From NCBI RefSeq assembly GCF_017968885.1, contig NZ_CP072913.1, forward strand, positions 5,558,501-5,622,500: 64,000 nt of DNA, in the 5' to 3' direction. A program made the translations under genes and the position numbers. This DNA is from Pseudomonas sp. Tri1. GTDB lineage: Bacteria > Pseudomonadota > Gammaproteobacteria > Pseudomonadales > Pseudomonadaceae. The notes under the pieces are model-generated. The model ran no database searches and had not been told where the DNA came from. It saw nothing but the letters and a program-made list of their open reading frames with translations. Positions within the stretch are counted from its first letter, which is position 1. Each line of letters starts with the position of its first letter. Below are positions 57,469 to 64,000 of the stretch, one piece after another.

Positions 57469-58929
57469 ATGCAACTGATCTGGCTGCGCAGCGACTTGCG
57501 CCTGCACGACAACACCGCTCTCGCGGCCGCCGCACAGCGTGGGCCATGTGTGGCGGTATACCTGCCGAGCCCAGAGCAATGGCGTGCCCATGATGATGCA
57601 CCGTGCAAGATTGATTTCTGGCTGCGCAATCTCGCATCGCTGGGCGCGGCCCTGGCCACATTGAACATCCCACTGATGATCCGCCCCGCGCCGCGCTGGA
57701 ATCAGGCGCCTGAAGTGCTCCTTACGCTGTGCCGCGAATTGAAGATCAGCGCCGTTCACGTCAACGAAGAATACGGCCTGAACGAAACCCACCGTGATGC
57801 CGAGGTCGCCCGGGTTTTATACGGCCAGGGCATCGAGTTTCACCGCCACCTCGACCAACTGCTGTTCAAGCCTGGCAGCGTATTGACCAAGACCGGGAAT
57901 TATTTCCAGGTGTTCAGCCAGTTCCGCAAGGTTTGTTATAGCCGCCTGCACCTCTCGCTGCCGAGCCTGGTCGCCCTGCCCGCCCGGCAAGCCCCCACCG
58001 GCATCGACAGCGATCCGATCCCGACGCAGGTCGAAGGCTTCGCGCAGCCCAATGAAGCGCTGCGTGCCCTCTGGCCCGCTGGCGAAAACGAAGCCCGTCG
58101 GCGTCTGGACAGCTTTGCCGAGCAACACCTCGATGATTACCAGAACGCACGGGACTTTCCGGCCAAACCGGGCACCAGCCAGCTTTCGGCTTACCTGGTG
58201 GCCGGCGTTGTCTCACCACGCCAGTGCCTGCACGCTGCACTGCAAGCCAATCAGGGCGAATTCGAGAGCGGAAGTGCCGGTACTGTGACATGGATCAATG
58301 AATTGCTCTGGCGCGAGTTCTATAAACATATTCTCGTGGGCTATCCACGCGTATCGCGCCATCGCGCGTTTCGCCCGGAAACCGAAGCGTTGGCCTGGCG
58401 CAAGGCCCCCGCGGAACTGGAGGCCTGGAAGCAGGCCCGAACTGGCTTGCCCATTATTGATGCGGCCATGCGTCAGCTGCTGGAAACCGGCTGGATGCAC
58501 AACCGCTTGCGGATGGTGGTGGCGATGTTTCTTACCAAGAACCTGTTGATCGACTGGCGCGAAGGCGAGCGTTTCTTTATGCAGCACCTGATCGACGGCG
58601 ACCTGGCCGCCAATAATGGCGGTTGGCAATGGAGCGCCTCCACCGGCACCGACTCAGCGCCCTGGTTCCGGATATTCAACCCGCTGAGCCAGTCGGAGAA
58701 ATTTGATCCCGAGGGCTTGTTCATCAAGCGCTGGTTACCCGAACTGAACGATCTCGACAGGCGACAGGTCCATAGCCCAAATACCCAGGGTGGATTGTTC
58801 GAAGGGGTGGCTTACCCTCGCCCGATCGTCAATTTGAGCCAGTCCCGGGTACGTGCATTGGAGGCGTTCCGAAATTTGCCGGCGCGCCAGGATGTTGCGA
58901 TTGAAAAGCTGGGCGGTGAGCGAACATGA
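57469..58929 (+). CDS. phrB: Deoxyribodipyrimidine photolyase
   Basis: Light-driven repair of cyclobutane pyrimidine dimers with FAD and an antenna cofactor. 486 residues: LIWLRSDLRLHDNTAL at the N-terminal antenna domain, and in the FAD domain TSQLSAYLVAGVVSPRQCL, WINELLWREFYKHIL, TGLPIIDAAMRQLLETGWMHNRLRMV and DLAANNGGWQWSASTGTDSAPWFRIFNP, with Trp residues of the electron-transfer chain. AAGGG precedes the ATG, 11 bases past the regulator stop. Confidence 0.97.
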   Translation: MQLIWLRSDLRLHDNTALAAAAQRGPCVAVYLPSPEQWRAHDDAPCKIDFWLRNLASLGAALATLNIPLMIRPAPRWNQAPEVLLTLCRELKISAVHVNEEYGLNETHRDAEVARVLYGQGIEFHRHLDQLLFKPGSVLTKTGNYFQVFSQFRKVCYSRLHLSLPSLVALPARQAPTGIDSDPIPTQVEGFAQPNEALRALWPAGENEARRRLDSFAEQHLDDYQNARDFPAKPGTSQLSAYLVAGVVSPRQCLHAALQANQGEFESGSAGTVTWINELLWREFYKHILVGYPRVSRHRAFRPETEALAWRKAPAELEAWKQARTGLPIIDAAMRQLLETGWMHNRLRMVVAMFLTKNLLIDWREGERFFMQHLIDGDLAANNGGWQWSASTGTDSAPWFRIFNPLSQSEKFDPEGLFIKRWLPELNDLDRRQVHSPNTQGGLFEGVAYPRPIVNLSQSRVRALEAFRNLPARQDVAIEKLGGERT

Positions 58930-59042
58930 AATTGCCGCCCCGCAGGATGTGTTATCAACCCGCTAGCATATAGTCTGACTCATAGCAGCGGCTCTTCCTG
59001 AAAGCGGAGTATCAGAGCCGGGCTTGATCGAAGGAGTATGGA

Positions 59043-59816
59043 ATGGGTCCAAGACCGCCACGGAGATATTGGCTGACCGGTGCAGGAAACGGAATCGGCG
59101 CTGCGTTGGCCGAAGCGATACTCAAGACCGGTGCGCACCTGGCCGTGAGTTCTCGTTCGGCTCGATCCTGTGAGGCCCTTTCGGTACGGTATCCGGGGCA
59201 AGTACTGGCGCTGCCCGGCAATTTGACCGACAGCCAGACCGTGCGCGAGATCGGCGAGAGAATCACCCAACAGTGGGGTGCCCTGGATACTGTGATTCTC
59301 AACGCCGGAACTGCTGAATATGCCGGCGACCAGCCCGTTGCCCACTCCATCATCGAACACATCGTGCGTAGCAATCTGCTAGCCGCCAGTCTCTGCATCG
59401 ACACAGCCTCATCACTATTACAGGCAGGTGCCGTGCCTCATCTGGCGGGTATCGTCAGCCCGGCAACTTACCTGCCACCGTCACAAGCGAAGAACGATGG
59501 CAACGGGATGCGTCAATTGTTCGAATCGGCCCGCCTCAACCTCGCCCCCAACGACATTGATGTGACATTGGTCCACCCTGGTTTCGACAGCCGGTCGACG
59601 AGTGTCGACGACAGCTTTCCGGCCCCGGTCCAGTGGTCGGCTGAAACGGCGGCGAACCACATACTGTCGCAGTTGGTCGAGCGTCCCCATGAGATAGCGC
59701 TCCCCGTCGCGTCCATGACAGTGCTCTGGCCATTGCCGTCATCGACCGAAACCGAGCAGACAAACGTGGCCCCCTGCCAAGCAAGTGTCTGGTCACCGAT
59801 CAAGGGTCGACCCTGA
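59043..59816 (+). CDS. Short-chain dehydrogenase-like protein lacking catalytic Tyr
   Basis: 257 residues. Rossmann loop TGAGNGIG (12-19) and NAG (87-89) are intact, and DVTLVHPGFDSRS follows the SDR pattern. But at the active site the segment SPATYLPPSQAKNDG has Lys150 with Pro at the K-4 place where Tyr should be, and the S-to-K distance is too short. It may have lost dehydrogenase chemistry. GGAGTATGGA precedes the ATG. 113 bases after phrB, possibly read through. Confidence 0.8.
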   Translation: MGPRPPRRYWLTGAGNGIGAALAEAILKTGAHLAVSSRSARSCEALSVRYPGQVLALPGNLTDSQTVREIGERITQQWGALDTVILNAGTAEYAGDQPVAHSIIEHIVRSNLLAASLCIDTASSLLQAGAVPHLAGIVSPATYLPPSQAKNDGNGMRQLFESARLNLAPNDIDVTLVHPGFDSRSTSVDDSFPAPVQWSAETAANHILSQLVERPHEIALPVASMTVLWPLPSSTETEQTNVAPCQASVWSPIKGRP

Positions 59817-59844
59817 GCGGTCCGCTTGCCTTACACTGCGCGCC

Positions 59845-60150
59845 ATGAAAATCATCCCCCTCCATGAAATCACCGCACCGGCCGTCACATGCTCGACGTG
59901 CGCGGCATGCTGCTGCCAGCTGGAAGTCATGCTGATCACCGACACCGGCGTTCCGAAACGGTTTATCGACACGGATGATTGGGGCGGGGAAGTCATGCTG
60001 CGGCTTGACGACGGCTGGTGCGCGGCCCTGGATCGCAACAGCATGATGTGCACGATCTACGAAAAACGCCCGCTGATCTGCCGGGAATTCGAGATGGGGG
60101 CACCGGAGTGCATTGAAGAGCGCTTGGGGATTGCGACGGCGTATCGCTAA
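59845..60150 (+). CDS. YkgJ-family cysteine-cluster protein
   Basis: 101 residues. C16-S-T-C19-A-A-C22-C23-C24 near the N-terminus and two further Cys (NSMMCTIYEKRPLICREF) make the CxxCxxCC cluster of the YkgJ (UPF0153) zinc- or iron-chelating family. WCAALDRNSMMCTIYEKRP is the family block. Function unknown; ATG 59845. It follows the SDR gene closely (28 bases). Confidence 0.88.
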   Translation: MKIIPLHEITAPAVTCSTCAACCCQLEVMLITDTGVPKRFIDTDDWGGEVMLRLDDGWCAALDRNSMMCTIYEKRPLICREFEMGAPECIEERLGIATAYR

Positions 60151-60177
60151 AGCGCTGACCTGACGGACCTGATCTCT

Positions 60178-60263
60178 TGTGGGAGCGAGCCTGCTCGCGC
60201 TAGCGGCGCAACAGGCAACATCACATTGGCTGACCACCGCTATCGCGAGCAGGCTCGCTCCCA
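60178..60263. repeat. REPIN (diverged)
   Basis: TGTGGGAGCGAGCCTGCTCG and ATCGCGAGCAGGCTCGCTCC; the spacer is shorter than in other copies and both arms carry GCCTGC. Confidence 0.85.
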
Positions 60264-60277
60264 AGGTTTTTGAGGTG

Positions 60278-60796
60278 TTACAGCGGCATCGTGTAGTGCA
60301 GCGCGTAGCTTTCCACGCCATCGTTGGTCGACTTGATGCCAGCATTGGAATAGTGAGTGGCGCGAATACCCACTTCATGTCCGCCATTGAAGCGCAGGCC
60401 GAAACCGATGCGATCCTCGAACTGGAAAGCCGTCCCGAGCTTGTTGTCTTCCACTTCGGTATTGGCGAACAACGCAACACCTACACCCGCCTCGATGTAG
60501 GGCTTCACGTTCTGACCGGAAAACTCATACACAAAGACCGGCGAGAACGACAGGCTGTGGTTGCTGGAGGTCTTGTCCCCGTCCCAATAGGTGTAGGCGC
60601 CGCTCCAGTAACCGGTCAGGCGGCCCATGTCGCTCTGCAACCAACTCTTGTCCCAGTCGAACTGCATCCCCAAGCGATAGGTCATGGTCGAATCACTGGT
60701 TTGCCCGACCCCAAATTCCACACCCGCCGCCTGTGCGGTGTAGGTGTGCCCCAACAATGCAGCCGCAAACGCGGCAAAGCAGAATAAACGCTTCAT
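60278..60796 (-). CDS. pagL: Lipid A 3-O-deacylase PagL
   Basis: Outer-membrane beta-barrel that removes the 3-O acyl chain from lipid A. 172 residues with a signal peptide (about 1-24, ending AQAA). Catalytic triad H148-Y-S150 (ATHYSNAG) and E162, with the same 14-residue H-to-E spacing as P. aeruginosa PagL. Start ATG 60796 has AAAGGA 8 bases upstream; ATG 60805 would overlap that site. Confidence 0.92.
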   Translation of the reverse strand: MKRLFCFAAFAAALLGHTYTAQAAGVEFGVGQTSDSTMTYRLGMQFDWDKSWLQSDMGRLTGYWSGAYTYWDGDKTSSNHSLSFSPVFVYEFSGQNVKPYIEAGVGVALFANTEVEDNKLGTAFQFEDRIGFGLRFNGGHEVGIRATHYSNAGIKSTNDGVESYALHYTMPL

Positions 60797-60910
60797 TAGA
60801 AACATCCTTTTCTGAACAGACTTAGTAAGTTTTGTTACAAACAGACAAAGCTATAGAAATCTGCGCTAAAACAGAAGTTCAGCCCGTTTTACACAATTTT
60901 CACGTTTTAT

Positions 60911-61702
60911 TTACAGATCAAAGCTTCGCACATCGCCAGACGAATGCCATAGGACTGGTAGGATTTTTCTTAAATGTATCGGATCCGCGCTACTCCAGAA
61001 TTGCGTTTCGCGGGCGGGCCCTTCGGCCAATAGCGCTCGTTCGGCCAACAGCCGCTGAAGTTGCCGTGCCACGGCGGCCCCGGTGTCGATCAGGCTGATG
61101 TGTGCCGGAATCATTTGCTTGAGCAACGGTTTGAGAAAGGGATAGTGCGTACAGCCCAGGATCAGCGTGTCGCAACCGGCTGCCAGCAAGGGATCGACAT
61201 AATGTTGCAGCAATTGATGCAAGGCCGAGCTGTGCAGGTCACCGGTTTCGATCAGTTCCACCAGCCCCGGGCACGGTTGGGTGATGACCCGCACATCCGT
61301 GGCAAAACGGTCGAGCAACGCGGCGAACTTGGCACTTTGCAAGGTACCGGTGGTGGCCAGCACACCGACGATACCGCTACGGGTCGCGGCGGCGGCCGGC
61401 TTGACCGCCGGCTCCATGCCGACGATGGGCCAGTGGGGGAAATCGCGGCGCAGATCGGCCACGGCGGCGACCGTTGCGGTATTGCAGGCCACCACCAGCG
61501 CCTTGGCGCCCTGCCCCAGGAGAAAGTCAGCGATTATCGCGCAGCGCTGTCGGATGTATTCCGGGGTTTTCTCGCCGTAGGGAATATGCCCACAGTCAGC
61601 GACGTACAACAGCGACTCATTGGGCAGCAGCTGGCGAATTTCCCCCAACACCGAAAGCCCGCCGACCCCCGAGTCAAGCACACCGATCGGCGCTTCACTC
61701 AT
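60911..61702 (-). CDS. murI: Glutamate racemase
   Basis: Makes D-glutamate for peptidoglycan. 263 residues from ATG 61702. Start of fold [13 protein letters not shown] (D10-S11), first catalytic Cys in [11 protein letters not shown] (C73), second in [13 protein letters not shown]. The start overlaps the moeB stop by 8 bases; part of prfA-prmC-moeB-murI. Confidence 0.96.
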   Translation of the reverse strand: MSEAPIGVLDSGVGGLSVLGEIRQLLPNESLLYVADCGHIPYGEKTPEYIRQRCAIIADFLLGQGAKALVVACNTATVAAVADLRRDFPHWPIVGMEPAVKPAAAATRSGIVGVLATTGTLQSAKFAALLDRFATDVRVITQPCPGLVELIETGDLHSSALHQLLQHYVDPLLAAGCDTLILGCTHYPFLKPLLKQMIPAHISLIDTGAAVARQLQRLLAERALLAEGPARETQFWSSADPIHLRKILPVLWHSSGDVRSFDL

Positions 61703-62459
61703 GTTGACCACCGCAGACGCTGCAACCTGGGTCGCGCTTGACGCGCAACTCGCGAAAACGCGTGCCCAGGGCATCGATCAACAACAGGCGCCCCACCAGC
61801 GGCTCACCAAAGCCGGCCAACAACTTCAAGGCTTCAAGGGCTTGCAGGCTGCCCACCAAACCCACCAGCGGGCCGATCACACCGGCTTCGCTGCAGGTCA
61901 ATTCGGCCTCGCTGCCGTGGCCGTAGAGGCAGTGGTAGCAAGGGCTTTCGGGGCGGCGCGGATCGAACACCGACAACTGTCCTTCCAGGCGAATCGCCGC
62001 ACCGCTGACCAGCGGTTTGCCCGCAGCGACACACGCTGCGTTCACCGCTTCGCGGGTCGAGAAATTGTCGGAACAGTCCAGCACCACATCCACCATCGCG
62101 ACCGCGGCGGCCAGGCTGTCTTCATCCATGGCCAGCGGATGCGGTACCAGTCGAATCTCGGGGTTGATCACCGCCAGGCGCCGCATCGCCGAATCGACCT
62201 TGCTCAGGCCGATGCTGTCGGTGTCGTGAATGATCTGGCGTTGCAGGTTGGTCAAGTCGACCGTGTCGAAATCCGCCAGATGCAACTCGCCGACGCCGGC
62301 GGCGGCCAGGTACAACGCCACCGGTGCGCCGAGCCCACCAAGACCGACGATCAACGCGCGACTTTGCTTGAGGCGCAATTGGCCATCGATGTCGACATGC
62401 TGCAACAGAATCTGCCGGCTATAGCGCAACAGCTCCTGATCGTTCAGCACGGCAGGCAC
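61695..62459 (-). CDS. moeB: Molybdopterin-synthase adenylyltransferase MoeB
   Basis: Adenylates the C-terminus of MoaD in molybdenum-cofactor synthesis. 254 residues, GTG start. [21 protein letters not shown] is the ATP loop, [13 protein letters not shown] the second motif; two CxxC pairs (PCYHCLY and GCSVCGG) bind zinc. It starts inside the last codons of prmC (16-base overlap) and ends within murI (8-base overlap). Confidence 0.95.
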   Translation of the reverse strand: MPAVLNDQELLRYSRQILLQHVDIDGQLRLKQSRALIVGLGGLGAPVALYLAAAGVGELHLADFDTVDLTNLQRQIIHDTDSIGLSKVDSAMRRLAVINPEIRLVPHPLAMDEDSLAAAVAMVDVVLDCSDNFSTREAVNAACVAAGKPLVSGAAIRLEGQLSVFDPRRPESPCYHCLYGHGSEAELTCSEAGVIGPLVGLVGSLQALEALKLLAGFGEPLVGRLLLIDALGTRFRELRVKRDPGCSVCGGQHE

Positions 62460-63274
62460 CCCAGGCTGATGCGTTCATGAGCGCCCAGGTCCTTGCGGCT
62501 GTGAACTTCAGCAAAGCCTTGGGCTTGCAGCAAATCACGTACTGCGCCGGCCTGATCGTAACCGTGCTCAAGCATCAACCAACCGCCCGGTTCGAGGTGA
62601 CCGGGGGCCTGGGCAATGATCTGGCGCAAGTCATCCAGGCCGTCCGGCCCTGCGACCAACGCACTGCTCGGTTCGAAACGCACATCGCCCTCGGCCAGAT
62701 GCGGATCGGCGGCCGCGATATAAGGCGGATTGCTGATGATCAATGCAAAACGCTCCTCCTCCAAGGCGCTGAACCAGTGACTACTCAACACCGTGACGTT
62801 ACCCAGGTCCAGGCGCTGGCGATTGCGTTCGGCCAGGGCCACAGCCTCCAGCACCCGATCGACCGCCGTGACCTTCCAGGCCGGGCGCTCGCTGGCCAAG
62901 GCCAGGGCAATCGCGCCGCTGCCGGTGCCCAGGTCCAGGACCCGGACCGGGGTGGCCGGCAACAAGGCCAGCGCGGTTTCCACCAGCAACTCGGTGTCGG
63001 GACGCGGGATCAGCGTATGGGGCGCGACTTCCAGGTCGAGCTTCCAGAAGCCCTGTTGCCCGAGGATGTAGGCCACCGGCTCGCCGGAACGACGTCGGCG
63101 CAGGTACTCGGAGAACAGCAACGCCGCCTCGCTCGGCACGATCCGCTCGGGCCAGGTGTGCAGGAAACTGCGGGACTTGCCCAGCGCAGCAGCCAGGAGC
63201 AACTCGGCATCCAATCGCGGCGTGGGCGAATCCGGCAGCTCGGCGGCGCGTAACAAACTGGCGATGATGGTCAT
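62444..63274 (-). CDS. prmC: Peptide chain release factor N5-glutamine methyltransferase
   Basis: Methylates the Gln of the GGQ motif in RF1 and RF2. 276 residues: SAM loop VRVLDLGTGSGAIALALA and catalytic NPPY in LIISNPPYIAAADPHL. IPRPDTELLVE precedes the SAM domain as in other PrmC. Directly after prfA, its substrate gene, with 14 bases between. Confidence 0.97.
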   Translation of the reverse strand: MTIIASLLRAAELPDSPTPRLDAELLLAAALGKSRSFLHTWPERIVPSEAALLFSEYLRRRRSGEPVAYILGQQGFWKLDLEVAPHTLIPRPDTELLVETALALLPATPVRVLDLGTGSGAIALALASERPAWKVTAVDRVLEAVALAERNRQRLDLGNVTVLSSHWFSALEEERFALIISNPPYIAAADPHLAEGDVRFEPSSALVAGPDGLDDLRQIIAQAPGHLEPGGWLMLEHGYDQAGAVRDLLQAQGFAEVHSRKDLGAHERISLGCLPC

Positions 63275-63288
63275 TTATTCACCTGTGC

Positions 63289-64000
63289 TTACTCGCCAAT
63301 CGCAGCCAACTGGTCGGCCTGGTATTCGGCCAGCAATGGCTCGATCACCGCATCGACACCACCGGCAAGAATCTCGTCGAGGGAATACAGGGTCAGGTTG
63401 ACACGATGGTCGGTGACCCGGCCCTGGGCGAAGTTGTAGGTACGGATCCGCTCGGAGCGATCACCCGAACCCACCAGCAATTTGCGTTCGCTGGCGATGG
63501 CATTGGCCGCGGCGCTGGTCTGCTGGTCGTTGAGCTTGGCCGACAGCCAGGCCATGGCCCGCGCCCGATTCTTGTGCTGGGAACGTTCTTCCTGGCACTC
63601 GACCACGATGCCCGAAGGCAAGTGAGTGATGCGGATCGCCGAGTCGGTCTTGTTGACGTGCTGGCCACCCGCGCCGGAGGAACGATAGGTATCGACCCGC
63701 AGGTCCGCCGGGTTGATCTCGATGGCTTCCTGCTCGTCCGGCTCGGGCAATACCGCCACGGTGCAGGCCGAGGTATGGATGCGCCCCTGGGATTCGGTGG
63801 CTGGCACACGCTGCACACGGTGGGCACCGGACTCGAACTTCAGCTTGCCGTAGACGTTGTCACCCTCGACCCGGGCGATGACTTCTTTATAGCCACCGTG
63901 TTCGCCTTCGTTCTCCGAAAGAATCTCCACGCGCCAGCCACGGCGTTCGGCGTAGCGCGAATACATGCGGAACAGGTCGCCGGAGAAAATCGCTGCCTCG
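63289..64000 (-). CDS. prfA: Peptide chain release factor 1 (C-terminal part)
   Basis: RF1 reads UAA and UAG stop codons. The gene runs off the right edge; the last 237 or so codons are here. The frame continues past the Met at 63966 into [18 protein letters not shown], typical RF1. The GGQ loop [15 protein letters not shown] (methylated by PrmC) is present, with [14 protein letters not shown] downstream. The codon-recognition motif PxT lies beyond the window or in the missing N-terminal part. Confidence 0.96.
   Translation of the reverse strand, partial: EAAIFSGDLFRMYSRYAERRGWRVEILSENEGEHGGYKEVIARVEGDNVYGKLKFESGAHRVQRVPATESQGRIHTSACTVAVLPEPDEQEAIEINPADLRVDTYRSSGAGGQHVNKTDSAIRITHLPSGIVVECQEERSQHKNRARAMAWLSAKLNDQQTSAAANAIASERKLLVGSGDRSERIRTYNFAQGRVTDHRVNLTLYSLDEILAGGVDAVIEPLLAEYQADQLAAIGE

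Overview
The window reads as the chromosome of a fluorescent-group Pseudomonas (gammaproteobacterium, high GC). The division/cell-wall cluster mraZ-rsmH-ftsL-ftsI-murE, the petABC-sspAB-rpsI/rplM block, MalT-like LuxR regulators, mqo-type malate oxidation, PagL, and above all many copies of the GTGGGAGCGAGC-type REP/REPIN palindrome are characteristic of this genus. Almost everything is core genome; there are no insertion sequences, prophage genes, CRISPR arrays, rRNA or tRNA genes. Both ends are cut inside genes (murE at the left, prfA at the right).

Layout. 1-3940: minus-strand mra/dcw operon start with 4-bp or 1-bp gene overlaps, a sigma70-like promoter and three 10-bp-spaced MraZ boxes. 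4143-5445: RNase P RNA and rsmI. 5809-9252: plus-strand lpoA-yraN-gmhA/diaA-dolP envelope cluster. 9492-14438: minus-strand sspA-sspB, cytochrome bc1 (petA-petB-petC) and rplM-rpsI, each separated by hairpin terminators or promoters. 14614-22842: tas, an LCAD-like acyl-CoA dehydrogenase divergent from a GlxA-type AraC regulator, zapE, trpS, an alpha/beta hydrolase, zapG and ogt. 23035-31275: a MalT/LuxR regulator, DUF1329 and DUF1302 envelope proteins and an acyl-CoA ligase, probably a hydrophobic-substrate uptake or export locus. 31420-43116: LysE exporter, 2-hydroxyacid dehydrogenase, rsmC, a yybP-ykoY manganese riboswitch with its UPF0016 exporter, an M48 lipoprotein peptidase, a dCache chemoreceptor, a divergent SRAP protein and small conserved genes. 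43853-52117: mqo, small envelope proteins, SulP transporter, hpt-wbuC and upp-uraA (purine/pyrimidine salvage). 52260-59816: hemH, an epimerase, then a light-stress cluster. 60278-64000: pagL and murI-moeB-prmC-prfA.

The most interesting locus is 54324-58929: a renalase-like FAD oxidoreductase, a TudS-DUF1722 fusion (RudS-type tRNA 4-thiouridine eraser), a class II LitR/PplR-like MerR regulator and DNA photolyase phrB. Two promoters carry TGTACA-N12-TGTACA type direct repeats, exact before rudS and one mismatch before the oxidoreductase. This points to a single light-responsive regulon that repairs UV-damaged DNA and removes the near-UV chromophore from tRNA.

Other points: an SRAP (YedK-like) protein lacking two of the four usual catalytic residues; an SDR lacking the catalytic Tyr; a trpS with a C-terminal pair of YegP-like repeats; a tandemly duplicated REPIN; strong palindromes before the acyl-CoA ligase; and a 736-base leader without a gene before mqo. 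Functions are read from motifs and neighbours by eye; no database search was run.
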